Assembly: GCA_007123335.1 (NCBI GenBank)
Contig: SKLG01000375.1
Span: forward strand, 1 to 5,312
Direction: 5' to 3'
Length of the DNA stretch: 5,312 nt
Source of the DNA: Anaerolineae bacterium
Lineage (GTDB): Bacteria; Chloroflexota; Anaerolineae; UBA1429
How positions within the stretch are numbered: position 1 is the first letter of the stretch; every line of letters starts with the position of its first letter. Positions 1-5,281 of this stretch are shown here, in pieces. Made by a program: the position numbers and the translations under genes. The notes beneath the pieces were generated by a model, which was not told the DNA's origin, ran no database searches, and saw nothing but the letters and a program-made list of their open reading frames with translations.

Positions 1-1050
1 CACGCCGGTGATACCGATGGGCGAGGCGTACCCCGGCACGATGCCAACGGCGCGCAGGGCGTTCGCCGGCGCGGCGGATAGCTCGACGCCGCCCAGCAGG
101 TTGGCCAGCTTGTTCTCGTTGACGTCCAGATCGCCGCGAATGACGGCGACGATCAGCTCATCCTCCTCCTCTGTAGCACCGTCCGAGGCGCGGAAAAAGA
201 CCATCTTGAGCGTCTGGCGTGGGTCGATGTCCAATACCCGAGCCAGCTCGGCGATGGTCGTCGCGCCCGGCGTGGCCACGCGCTGCAACGGCTGGGGCGA
301 ACCTGTGGGCGATTCATCAGCGCGTCGGTCGATCTCCGCCGCCTCCACATTGGCCGCATAGCCACAATCCGGGCAGCGGATGATGGTGTCCTCGCCCTGT
401 GGATGGAGCACCATGAACTCGTGGGAGGTGGAGCCGCCCATCATGCCAGTGTCCGCCTCCACCACGACGACCTCGACGTGACAGCGGGCCAGGATGTTGC
501 GGTACGCCTGCACCATCGAGGGATAAAAGGCGTCCAGCCCCTCCTGGTCGGCGTCAAAGCTGTAGGCGTCCTTCATCAGAAACTCGCGCACGCGGATCAG
601 CCCGCCGCGAGAGCGGGGCTCGTCGCGGAATTTGGTCTGTAGCTGGTAGACGACCATGGGCAGTTGCCGGTAGGAGGAGATCTCGCCCCGCGCCAGGACG
701 GCGGCGACCTCCTCGTGGGTCATGGCCAGCACCATGTCGTGGCTGCTACGGTCGCGAAAGCGCACCAACGCGGGACCCGGCGAGGGCGCGTCGTAGCGGC
801 CGGTGGCGCGCCAGGGCTCGGCGGGTTGCACCACCGGCATGGAGAGTTCCTGGGCGCCGAGGCGCTCCATCTCGTCGCGGAGGATGGCGCTGATGCGCTG
901 CAGGACGCGCCAGCCCAGAGGCAGGTAGGCATAGATGCCGGTGGCGAGCTGGCGCACCAGCCCGGCGCGGATGGATAGCTGATGGCTGATCATCTCGGCG
1001 TCGGACGGCACCTCGCGCAGCGTGCGGCCAAAAAGATGGGCAAGACGCAT
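1..1050 (-). CDS. proS: Prolyl-tRNA synthetase, bacterial type (N-terminal 350 residues, cut by window edge)
   Basis: This cytoplasmic class II aminoacyl-tRNA synthetase charges tRNA-Pro with proline using ATP. The reading frame opens at ATG 1050-1048 and stays open to base 1, so 350 codons are present; the family is usually about 570 residues. Visible parts are the N-terminal catalytic core (begins MRLAHLFGRTLREVPSDAE), the THEE proline-activation loop near residues 111-114, and class II motif 2 with its loop at about 138-164 (QTKFRDEP, then REFLMKDAYSF). Next comes the start of the inserted editing domain, with CPDCGYAANVEAAE at about 226-239 and a lysine near 282 (QTLKMVFF) at the position of the conserved editing-site lysine. 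Motif 3 and the anticodon-binding domain lie beyond the left edge. AGGAGG at 1058-1063 stands 7 nt before the ATG and fixes the start. The gene is divergent from the MBL hydrolase gene. Identification is by family motifs recalled, not by a search. Confidence 0.97.
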   Translation of the reverse strand, partial: MRLAHLFGRTLREVPSDAEMISHQLSIRAGLVRQLATGIYAYLPLGWRVLQRISAILRDEMERLGAQELSMPVVQPAEPWRATGRYDAPSPGPALVRFRDRSSHDMVLAMTHEEVAAVLARGEISSYRQLPMVVYQLQTKFRDEPRSRGGLIRVREFLMKDAYSFDADQEGLDAFYPSMVQAYRNILARCHVEVVVVEADTGMMGGSTSHEFMVLHPQGEDTIIRCPDCGYAANVEAAEIDRRADESPTGSPQPLQRVATPGATTIAELARVLDIDPRQTLKMVFFRASDGATEEEDELIVAVIRGDLDVNENKLANLLGGVELSAAPANALRAVGIVPGYASPIGITGV

Positions 1051-1057
1051 GTTCTCT

Positions 1058-1063
1058 CCTCCT
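1058..1063 (-). promoter_or_regulatory. Ribosome binding site of proS
   Basis: On the minus strand AGGAGG is followed by 7 nt (AGAGAAC, allowing for the register) and then ATG at 1050. This is a near-ideal Shine-Dalgarno and it decides the proS start. Confidence 0.85.
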
Positions 1064-1082
1064 ACGGCGCAGTATGTCCCCC

Positions 1083-1112
1083 AGTATATCCGAGTAAGGC
1101 CGATGACGATAA
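1083..1112 (-). promoter_or_regulatory. Putative sigma70-type promoter of proS
   Basis: On the minus strand a -10 box TATACT (1088-1083, 5 of 6 to consensus) is preceded 18 nt upstream by a weak -35-like TTATCG (1112-1107, 3 of 6). It would give a leader of roughly 26 nt, too short for a T-box or other riboswitch. The -35 element ends 2 nt from the inverted repeat that starts at 1115. The -10 is convincing but the -35 is not. Confidence 0.4.
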
Positions 1113-1114
1113 TC

Positions 1115-1189
1115 CCCGGGAGCGCCGAGCGCCTGCTCGGCATGTAGGAGTGAACACGAAGAGCCGAGCAGGCGCTCGGCGTTCCCGGG
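1115..1189. repeat. Long inverted repeat (27-bp arms, 21-nt loop) between divergent promoters
   Basis: The left arm 1115-1141 and right arm 1163-1189 are reverse complements over 27 bases with a single G/T difference, which would still pair as G-U in RNA. The spacer is 1142-1162. Each arm is itself palindromic: GCCGAGC, four bases, GCTCGGC (1124-1141 and 1163-1180). The region can therefore fold as one long stem or as two short hairpins. It lies between two genes that point away from it, so it is not an ordinary terminator. The same unit recurs at 5282-5312, which marks it as a dispersed extragenic repeat, REP-like or a MITE remnant. No transposase is visible here. Confidence 0.9.
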
Positions 1190-1193
1190 CGTC

Positions 1194-1222
1194 TTGACGG
1201 CATCGACCCTCGCCCCTATGAT
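1194..1222 (+). promoter_or_regulatory. Sigma70-type promoter of the MBL hydrolase gene
   Basis: TTGACG (1194-1199, 5 of 6 to consensus) and TATGAT (1217-1222, 5 of 6) are separated by exactly 17 nt. Transcription would start near 1229, giving a leader of about 30 nt. The -35 begins 4 nt after the inverted repeat ends at 1189. Confidence 0.75.
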
Positions 1223-1259
1223 CAGCTCACGCACGCTGACAGAGAGGGGGAGACCAACT

Positions 1260-1895
1260 ATGATTCTGGAACATCTGGTGGTGGGGCAACTGTCGTCGAA
1301 CTGCTATGTCGTGGGCTGCGACGAGACGCACAAGGCGTTGGTCATCGACCCCGGGGGCGATGCCGAGGCGATCCTGGAAGCCATCGAGGCCCACGCCTTA
1401 CAAGTGACGCACATTGTGCTCACCCATTTTCATTTTGACCACGTCCTGGCGGCGGGGGACGTGCGCGCGGCCACCGGCGCCGTTCTGGCGATTCACGCCT
1501 CCGAGGTCCAGGCCCTGCAAAAGCCGCCGGCGCTGTTCCGCTTCTTTGGCCCCGAGTCGCCGAGCTTCAAGGCCGATCTGTCGCTTCAGGATGGGGATAC
1601 GCTAGAGGTCGGTACGCTGAACGTGGAGGTGTTGCACACACCAGGCCATTCACCGGGCAGCATCTCGCTATGGATCGAGGAGGAGAAGGTGTTGTTCTCC
1701 GGCGATCTCTTGTTCCAGCGCGGCGTGGGGCGCACCGATTTCCCCGGCAGCAGCGCTCAGGATCTGTTGCGCAGCATCCGCGAGCAGGTGTTTACGCTGC
1801 CCGAGGAGACGGTTGTCTATCCAGGGCATGGGCCATCGACGACCATCGGCGCGGAGAAACATGGCAATCCCTGGCTTCGTGAGGAGCATGTGTAG
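1260..1895 (+). CDS. MBL-fold metallo-hydrolase, glyoxalase II-like (YqgX/YcbL size class)
   Basis: This is a 211-residue cytoplasmic metallo-beta-lactamase-fold hydrolase. All binuclear metal-site motifs are present: THFHFDH at 55-61 (H56, H58, D60, H61), H130 in HTPGHSPGS, D149 in FSGDLLF, and H190 in YPGHGPST. GRTDFPG near 157-163 is typical of the glyoxalase II-like branch. Its length matches short YqgX/YcbL proteins, which lack the C-terminal glutathione-binding domain of classical glyoxalase II, so the substrate (a thioester such as S-lactoylglutathione, or another) is not settled. An in-frame ATG at 1194 would lie on the promoter. The ATG at 1260 is preferred because it follows a purine-rich Shine-Dalgarno (GAGGGGGAG, about 1244-1252) and starts the usual MILEHLVVGQLSSNCYV fold opening. 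Its stop is 4 bp from the stop of the convergent lipoprotein gene. No signal peptide is present. Confidence 0.93.
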   Translation: MILEHLVVGQLSSNCYVVGCDETHKALVIDPGGDAEAILEAIEAHALQVTHIVLTHFHFDHVLAAGDVRAATGAVLAIHASEVQALQKPPALFRFFGPESPSFKADLSLQDGDTLEVGTLNVEVLHTPGHSPGSISLWIEEEKVLFSGDLLFQRGVGRTDFPGSSAQDLLRSIREQVFTLPEETVVYPGHGPSTTIGAEKHGNPWLREEHV

Positions 1896-1899
1896 CTGC

Positions 1900-2796
1900 T
1901 CACGGGGGCGACAAGTACTGCCCTTGATGCATGCGCCGCACCCTGGGATCGGTGCACCAGGCGGTAAAAGGTACCACCGCCTGCGGCGCCTCTGGGGCGC
2001 GCAACAGCACCAGGGCGTATGTCAGGGGATAGGCGCCGGAGAGGATGGCCGGAGGCTCTGGGGCGACCCCCTCGATGGCCAACATCTTGGTCCCACGACC
2101 ATCCTCGCCCTGGACCCAGGCGCGGGATGCCAGTCCCACGGCCAGCTCCTGCTCGCGTACATGGGCCAGGACATCGCGATCATGGGGTACGATCCGCGCC
2201 GTGGACGAAAAGGCCCGTTCGCCCATGAGCGCGTTCGCAAAAAGCTCCCTCGGGACTGTTCCCTCCATGGGGAGGATCAGGTCGGGCTTGCCCTTTGGTC
2301 CGCCCAGCGCCGACCAGTCGGGATGGTGGCCAGCAAAGAGCTGGGCCATGTCCGCCGCAGAGAGACCATCCAGCGGATGATCCTGAGAAACGACTACCCC
2401 CAGCGCGTCCAGGGCCAACACCAGGGGTTGCAGAGCATGGTCCTCCTCTGTGAGGAGAGCCTGCCTCGTCTCGGCATCATAGCGCCGGATGACCAGGACC
2501 AGATCAACCTTCCCCTCGTGGATCAGCGCCTCGGCCGTGCGCGAGTCCATGGCTTTAAGATCAAAGACGGTGGCCGGGACCTCAGCCATATAGGACTCGC
2601 TCAACGTCTCTATGAGCGGCTGGCCGGCCCAGCAGGTGGCCACGCGGAGCAGCGCCGGGTTGTCCAGGGCCATCTCGCTCTGGGGAGATGGCGGGGTCGG
2701 CCTGCGCAGCGGCCAGGGGATCTCGCACGCGGCGAGACAGCCGACCAATGCCAGGCAGAGGATGAGCCATTGTCCGCGCCGTCGCAAAGAGATCAC
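1900..2796 (-). CDS. PstS-like substrate-binding lipoprotein
   Basis: This is a 298-residue predicted lipoprotein. It has an arginine-rich N-terminus (RRR), a hydrophobic segment at about 10-22, and a lipobox LAAC with C24 as the lipidated cysteine; a Pro-rich linker follows (29-39). The rest resembles the phosphate-binding-protein fold: a first lobe with KVDLVLV (96-102), then VVVSQDHPLDGLSAADMAQL (134-153) with WSALGG after it, then EGTVPRELF (178-186) where PstS proteins have a GSGTRE-type loop, and YPLTYALVLL (256-265). The canonical serine-rich ligand loops are poorly kept, so the ligand is uncertain and phosphate is only one possibility. The start is GTG (2796-2794), supported by AGGGA 6 nt upstream that overlaps the uppP stop. 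It lies 9 bp behind uppP, which suggests translational coupling. No pstC/A/B genes are in the window. Confidence 0.8.
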   Translation of the reverse strand: MISLRRRGQWLILCLALVGCLAACEIPWPLRRPTPPSPQSEMALDNPALLRVATCWAGQPLIETLSESYMAEVPATVFDLKAMDSRTAEALIHEGKVDLVLVIRRYDAETRQALLTEEDHALQPLVLALDALGVVVSQDHPLDGLSAADMAQLFAGHHPDWSALGGPKGKPDLILPMEGTVPRELFANALMGERAFSSTARIVPHDRDVLAHVREQELAVGLASRAWVQGEDGRGTKMLAIEGVAPEPPAILSGAYPLTYALVLLRAPEAPQAVVPFTAWCTDPRVRRMHQGQYLSPP

Positions 2797-2802
2797 TAAA
2801 AA

Positions 2803-2807
2803 TCCCT
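2803..2807 (-). promoter_or_regulatory. Ribosome binding site of the lipoprotein gene, overlapping the uppP stop
   Basis: AGGGA on the minus strand uses the last two bases of the uppP TAG and stands 6 nt before the GTG start. It supports the GTG choice and coupling to uppP translation. Confidence 0.55.
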
Positions 2808-3624
2808 ATCGTATAAAGGTCAGGATAAAACAGAACAATCCGGCGCCAAAGCAATAGTAGGCAAAGGGTCGCAGGCCCCGCCGCGCGAGATGCGCGAGCA
2901 AAAAGCGAACGGCCAGGACGCCGCTGATCGCCGAGGTAACCAGCCCAATAAGGAGTTGTGGCACGCCGACCGCAGTCTCCACAGCGCCAGGAGCGGTGAT
3001 CAGTCGAAGTATCTGCAATCCGGCGGCGCCGACGGTGATGGGAATGAGCATGAGAAAGGCAAAGCGGGCCGCCTCGGCGCGCCGCAGGCCACGGAGAAAA
3101 CCGGCGGCCATGGTGGAGCCAGAGCGCGAGATCCCCGGGGCGATGGCCAGCGCCTGCCCCAGACCCATGATGAGGGCGTCCATGGTGCGAATATCCTCCA
3201 TCACCGCCTCGCGCTTGCTCAACCATTCGCCGAGGAGGAGCAGCGTGCCGGTGACCAGGAGCAGGAGCGAGACGGCGCGCGGCGCGCCGAATAGCATCTC
3301 AAAGAAATCGCTGAACAAAAAACCCAGCAACCCGCCAGGGACGGCGCTGAGCAACAAGAGCCAGGCCACTCTGGCCTGGGGCGTGTGCCAGCGGCGCAGA
3401 CGCAGGCTTTCCAACCAGGCCCGCGTTAGATCGACCAGATCGTGCCGAAAATAGCCCACCACGGCAAACAGAGTGCCCACGTGAACCAGGATGTCAAAGG
3501 TGAGGTCCGGCTCGGCCCAGCCCAGCAACCAGCGGACCAGCACCAGATGGCCGGAGCTGCTGACGGGCACAAACTCGGTGATGCCTTGAAGGATGCCGAG
3601 GACAAAGGCTTGAAAGAGGGTCAT
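2806..3624 (-). CDS. uppP: Undecaprenyl-diphosphatase UppP (BacA family)
   Basis: This integral membrane phosphatase removes a phosphate from undecaprenyl diphosphate, regenerating the lipid carrier for peptidoglycan and other wall polymers; the family also confers bacitracin tolerance. The 272-residue length matches the usual size (about 270). Signature 1 is LQGITEFVPVSSSGH at 12-26, with Q13 and E17 in the (E/Q)xxxE arrangement, the SSS run and H26. Signature 2 is PGISRSGST at 163-171, with R167. Many hydrophobic helices are evident, for example 118-132, 189-203 and 257-270. The ATG at 3624 has GGAAAGG (3630-3636) 5 nt upstream. It is the third gene of a minus-strand cluster, 33 bp after tgt and 9 bp before the lipoprotein gene. 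No promoter of its own is evident in the short gap. Nothing looks broken. Confidence 0.96.
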   Translation of the reverse strand: MTLFQAFVLGILQGITEFVPVSSSGHLVLVRWLLGWAEPDLTFDILVHVGTLFAVVGYFRHDLVDLTRAWLESLRLRRWHTPQARVAWLLLLSAVPGGLLGFLFSDFFEMLFGAPRAVSLLLLVTGTLLLLGEWLSKREAVMEDIRTMDALIMGLGQALAIAPGISRSGSTMAAGFLRGLRRAEAARFAFLMLIPITVGAAGLQILRLITAPGAVETAVGVPQLLIGLVTSAISGVLAVRFLLAHLARRGLRPFAYYCFGAGLFCFILTFIR

Positions 3625-3657
3625 GATGGCCTTTCCGATGGTGTGTCGGTCGAGGGT

Positions 3658-4833
3658 TCAGCGAGTTTCACGGCAACCCCAGGCCTGACGGTTCTCGCGC
3701 CGGGCCTGAGCGTCGGCGACGCGATAGCGGGCCAAAAAGCGCTGACGAAAGGCGGCCAGCTCTCCTTGCTGCATGGCCGCCCTCAGCTCGCGCATGAGCT
3801 GGAGCAGGAAATGCACATTATGCACCGTATTCAGGTGCAGGCCCAGGATCTCCTTGCTGATGACCAGATGACGCAAATAGGCGCGGGTCACGTGCCGGCA
3901 GGCGTAACAGCCGCAGCCCTCCTGGATCGGGCGCGGGTCCTCTTTGAACTGGGCGTTGCGCAGGTTCAGCCGCCCATCTGGGGTGAACACGGCGCCGTTG
4001 CGGGCCAGCCGGGTGGGCAGGACGCAGTCGAACATGTCGATGCCGCGAAATACCCCCTCCACCAAATCTTCAGGGGAGCCGACGCCCATGAGATAGCGAG
4101 GCTTGTCCGCCGGCAACAAGGGCGCCACCACATCCAGGATGCGCAGCATGTCGGCCTTGGATTCGCCCACGCTCAGGCCGCCGATGGCATAGCCGGGGAA
4201 ATCCATGGCGCTCAGCACGCGAGCGCTCTCGGCGCGCAGATCCTCGAACACGCCGCCCTGCACGATGCCGAACAGCGCCTGATCGGGCCGGGTGTGGGCG
4301 CGCAGACAACGCTCGGCCCACAGGTGGGTGCGGCGCAGCGCCTCGATGTTGTAGGCGCGATCGATGGGCTCGGCGCACTCGTCGAGGACCATGGCGATAT
4401 CGGCGCCCAAGAGCTCCTGAATCACGACGACTCGCTCTGGGGTAAAGCGGTGTTCCGAGCCGTCGATGTGCGAGCGAAAGGTGACCCCATCGTCGTCCAG
4501 GTCGCGCAGATCTTGCAGGCTAAAGACCTGAAATCCGCCGCTGTCGGTGAGGATGGCGCGGTCCCAGGCCATAAAGCGGTGCAGCCCGCCCATGCGGGCG
4601 ATAAGCTCGGCACCGGGGCGCAGGTAGAGGTGATAGGTGTTGGCCAGGATGAGCCGGCTGTCAAGCTCTTTTAAATCCCTCGGGGCCAACGTCTTGACCG
4701 TCGCCTGGGTGCCCACGGGACAAAAGACCGGCGTGGGCACATCGCCGTGGGGCGTGTGCAACATCCCCACCCGTCCACGCGACGAGGGGTCGGTCGCCAG
4801 CAGATCGAACGTCACCGGTGATGCGGTGGCCAC
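3658..4833 (-). CDS. tgt: tRNA-guanine transglycosylase (queuine tRNA-ribosyltransferase)
   Basis: This enzyme swaps guanine-34 in the anticodon of Asp, Asn, His and Tyr tRNAs for the queuosine precursor preQ1. With GTG at 4833 as start the product is 391 residues (E. coli type is about 375). Key sites in this numbering are D97 in LTDSGGFQVFSL, the substrate loop GGLSVGE near 218-224, the nucleophile D269 in GIDMFDCVLPTR, and the zinc ligands C307, C309, C312 (CGCYAC) and H338 (NTVHN). The frame stays open upstream to a GTG at 4926, but those 31 extra residues are Pro/Gly-rich, unlike the family, and precede VTFDLLATD, which matches the normal N-terminus. GGAGGT at 4844-4849 lies 10 nt before GTG 4833 and supports the short form. 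Other queuosine genes are not in the window. Its leader may fold into alternative Shine-Dalgarno structures. Confidence 0.96.
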   Translation of the reverse strand: MATASPVTFDLLATDPSSRGRVGMLHTPHGDVPTPVFCPVGTQATVKTLAPRDLKELDSRLILANTYHLYLRPGAELIARMGGLHRFMAWDRAILTDSGGFQVFSLQDLRDLDDDGVTFRSHIDGSEHRFTPERVVVIQELLGADIAMVLDECAEPIDRAYNIEALRRTHLWAERCLRAHTRPDQALFGIVQGGVFEDLRAESARVLSAMDFPGYAIGGLSVGESKADMLRILDVVAPLLPADKPRYLMGVGSPEDLVEGVFRGIDMFDCVLPTRLARNGAVFTPDGRLNLRNAQFKEDPRPIQEGCGCYACRHVTRAYLRHLVISKEILGLHLNTVHNVHFLLQLMRELRAAMQQGELAAFRQRFLARYRVADAQARRENRQAWGCRETR

Positions 4834-4843
4834 GAGGGCGCTT

Positions 4844-4849
4844 ACCTCC
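4844..4849 (-). promoter_or_regulatory. Probable ribosome binding site of tgt
   Basis: GGAGGT on the minus strand is 10 nt before GTG 4833, slightly longer spacing than usual but the only good match in the right place. It chooses the 391-residue Tgt over a longer GTG start at 4926. It is exactly complementary to ACCTCC at 4882-4877. Confidence 0.6.
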
Positions 4850-4882
4850 CAAAAGGGGCCAGTCCGCCCTCCTTGAGGAGGT
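4844..4882 (-). promoter_or_regulatory. Candidate Shine-Dalgarno-sequestering leader of tgt
   Basis: Read on the minus strand, ACCTCC (4882-4877) is followed by TCAA and GGAGG (4872-4868), a 5-bp stem with a 4-nt loop. The same ACCTCC is perfectly complementary to the tgt Shine-Dalgarno GGAGGT (4849-4844), extendable by one G-U pair. The two pairings exclude each other, an arrangement that could tune translation. This is inferred from complementarity alone; short GC-rich matches of this size also occur by chance. Confidence 0.35.
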
Positions 4883-4898
4883 GGTTCCTGGCACGACA

Positions 4899-4930
4899 GA
4901 GAACAAGCGGGCGAACCCAAGGTCACCCGC
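4899..4930 (-). terminator. Possible intrinsic terminator or attenuator after the fmdB-like gene
   Basis: On the minus strand GCGGGTGA (4930-4923) pairs with TCGCCCGC (4914-4907) as an 8-bp, mostly GC stem with one G-U pair and an 8-nt loop. TTGTTCTC (4906-4899) follows. The U-tract is imperfect, so termination may be partial. It lies 30 bp after the fmdB-like stop and 73 bp before the tgt start. I see no convincing promoter between it and tgt, which fits read-through or attenuation better than full termination. Confidence 0.45.
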
Positions 4931-4960
4931 CTGCCACAATGCAGTAGTAAATATCAGAGA

Positions 4961-5200
4961 TCAGTGGTGATTACAGCTCCCGCATGCGCCCGACGCGCAG
5001 CCTGCACAACCTCCGCCCCCGCCGATGGCCCGGGTCGAGCCGTCGCTGCTCTTGCTAAAGGAGGCAAAGAGCGAGATCGCCCGTTTGGTGTCCTCCCCGC
5101 CGCATTCGGGGCAGGGCGCCGGGGCGTCGGCCTGGGAGAAGGGGCGCAGTTTGCTAAAGGTGATATCGCAGTGCGGGCATTTGTATTCGTAGAACGGCAT
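4961..5200 (-). CDS. FmdB-family zinc-ribbon protein
   Basis: This small 79-residue protein begins MPFYEYKCPHC, the hallmark of the FmdB/CxxC zinc-ribbon family. The ribbon cysteines are C8 and C11 (CPHC) and C30 and C33 (CPEC). It continues with ISLFASFSKSS and a Gly-rich stretch (60-64). The tail carries C65, C68, C73 and C76 as two further CxxC pairs, ending NHH. The family is named after a putative regulator of formamidase expression, but most members have no proven role; a metal-binding or regulatory function is the most that can be said. The ATG at 5200 has a G-rich Shine-Dalgarno-like GGGGGTGG (5204-5211), and a good promoter lies about 40 bp upstream. It is the first gene of the minus-strand cluster that continues with tgt, separated by 127 bp containing a possible terminator. 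Confidence 0.9.
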   Translation of the reverse strand: MPFYEYKCPHCDITFSKLRPFSQADAPAPCPECGGEDTKRAISLFASFSKSSDGSTRAIGGGGGCAGCASGACGSCNHH

Positions 5201-5240
5201 GGTCCACCCCCGCCGAATAAACGATAACCAGAACGAGACT

Positions 5241-5268
5241 ATTGTAACCCATCTCGGGGACGGCTCAA
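5241..5268 (-). promoter_or_regulatory. Sigma70-type promoter of the fmdB-like gene and possibly the tgt-uppP cluster
   Basis: On the minus strand TTGAGC (5268-5263, 4 of 6 to consensus) and TACAAT (5246-5241, 5 of 6) are 16 nt apart. Transcription would start near 5234, giving a leader of about 34 nt. The palindromic repeat copy starts 13 bp upstream of the -35 box. Confidence 0.65.
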
Positions 5269-5281
5269 AACCACCGCCTCT

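Noticed and set aside
8..978. Several open frames on both strands in the left 1 kb
   Set aside because: They are shadows of proS, whose frame runs off the left edge without a stop in the window.
1051..1114. T-box or other riboswitch upstream of proS
   Set aside because: The leader implied by the -10 box is only about 26 nt, and no T-box sequence is seen.
1115..1189. CRISPR array or insertion-sequence terminal repeats
   Set aside because: There is one inverted pair only, no regularly spaced direct repeats with spacers, and no transposase or target-site duplication is visible.
1194..1259. 22-residue N-terminal extension of the MBL hydrolase from ATG 1194
   Set aside because: The ATG coincides with the -35/-10 promoter region, and the Shine-Dalgarno and fold both support ATG 1260.
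1813..2799. A 328-codon open frame on the plus strand opposite the lipoprotein gene
   Set aside because: The minus-strand frame has a lipobox, signal segment and PstS-like pattern; the plus frame has none and its start lies inside the MBL gene.
3442..4674. A 410-codon open frame on the plus strand across tgt and the start of uppP
   Set aside because: It is antisense to two confidently identified genes, its translation shows no known domain and is rich in residues expected from GC-biased complement frames, and it has no clear ribosome binding site.
4834..4926. 31-residue N-terminal extension of Tgt from GTG 4926
   Set aside because: It is unlike the family N-terminus, lacks a Shine-Dalgarno at 4926, and a better ribosome binding site precedes GTG 4833.
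4834..4960. preQ1 riboswitch ahead of tgt
   Set aside because: The region lacks the short P1 stem, characteristic loop and A-rich tail of preQ1-I, and I could not recognise the other preQ1 classes.
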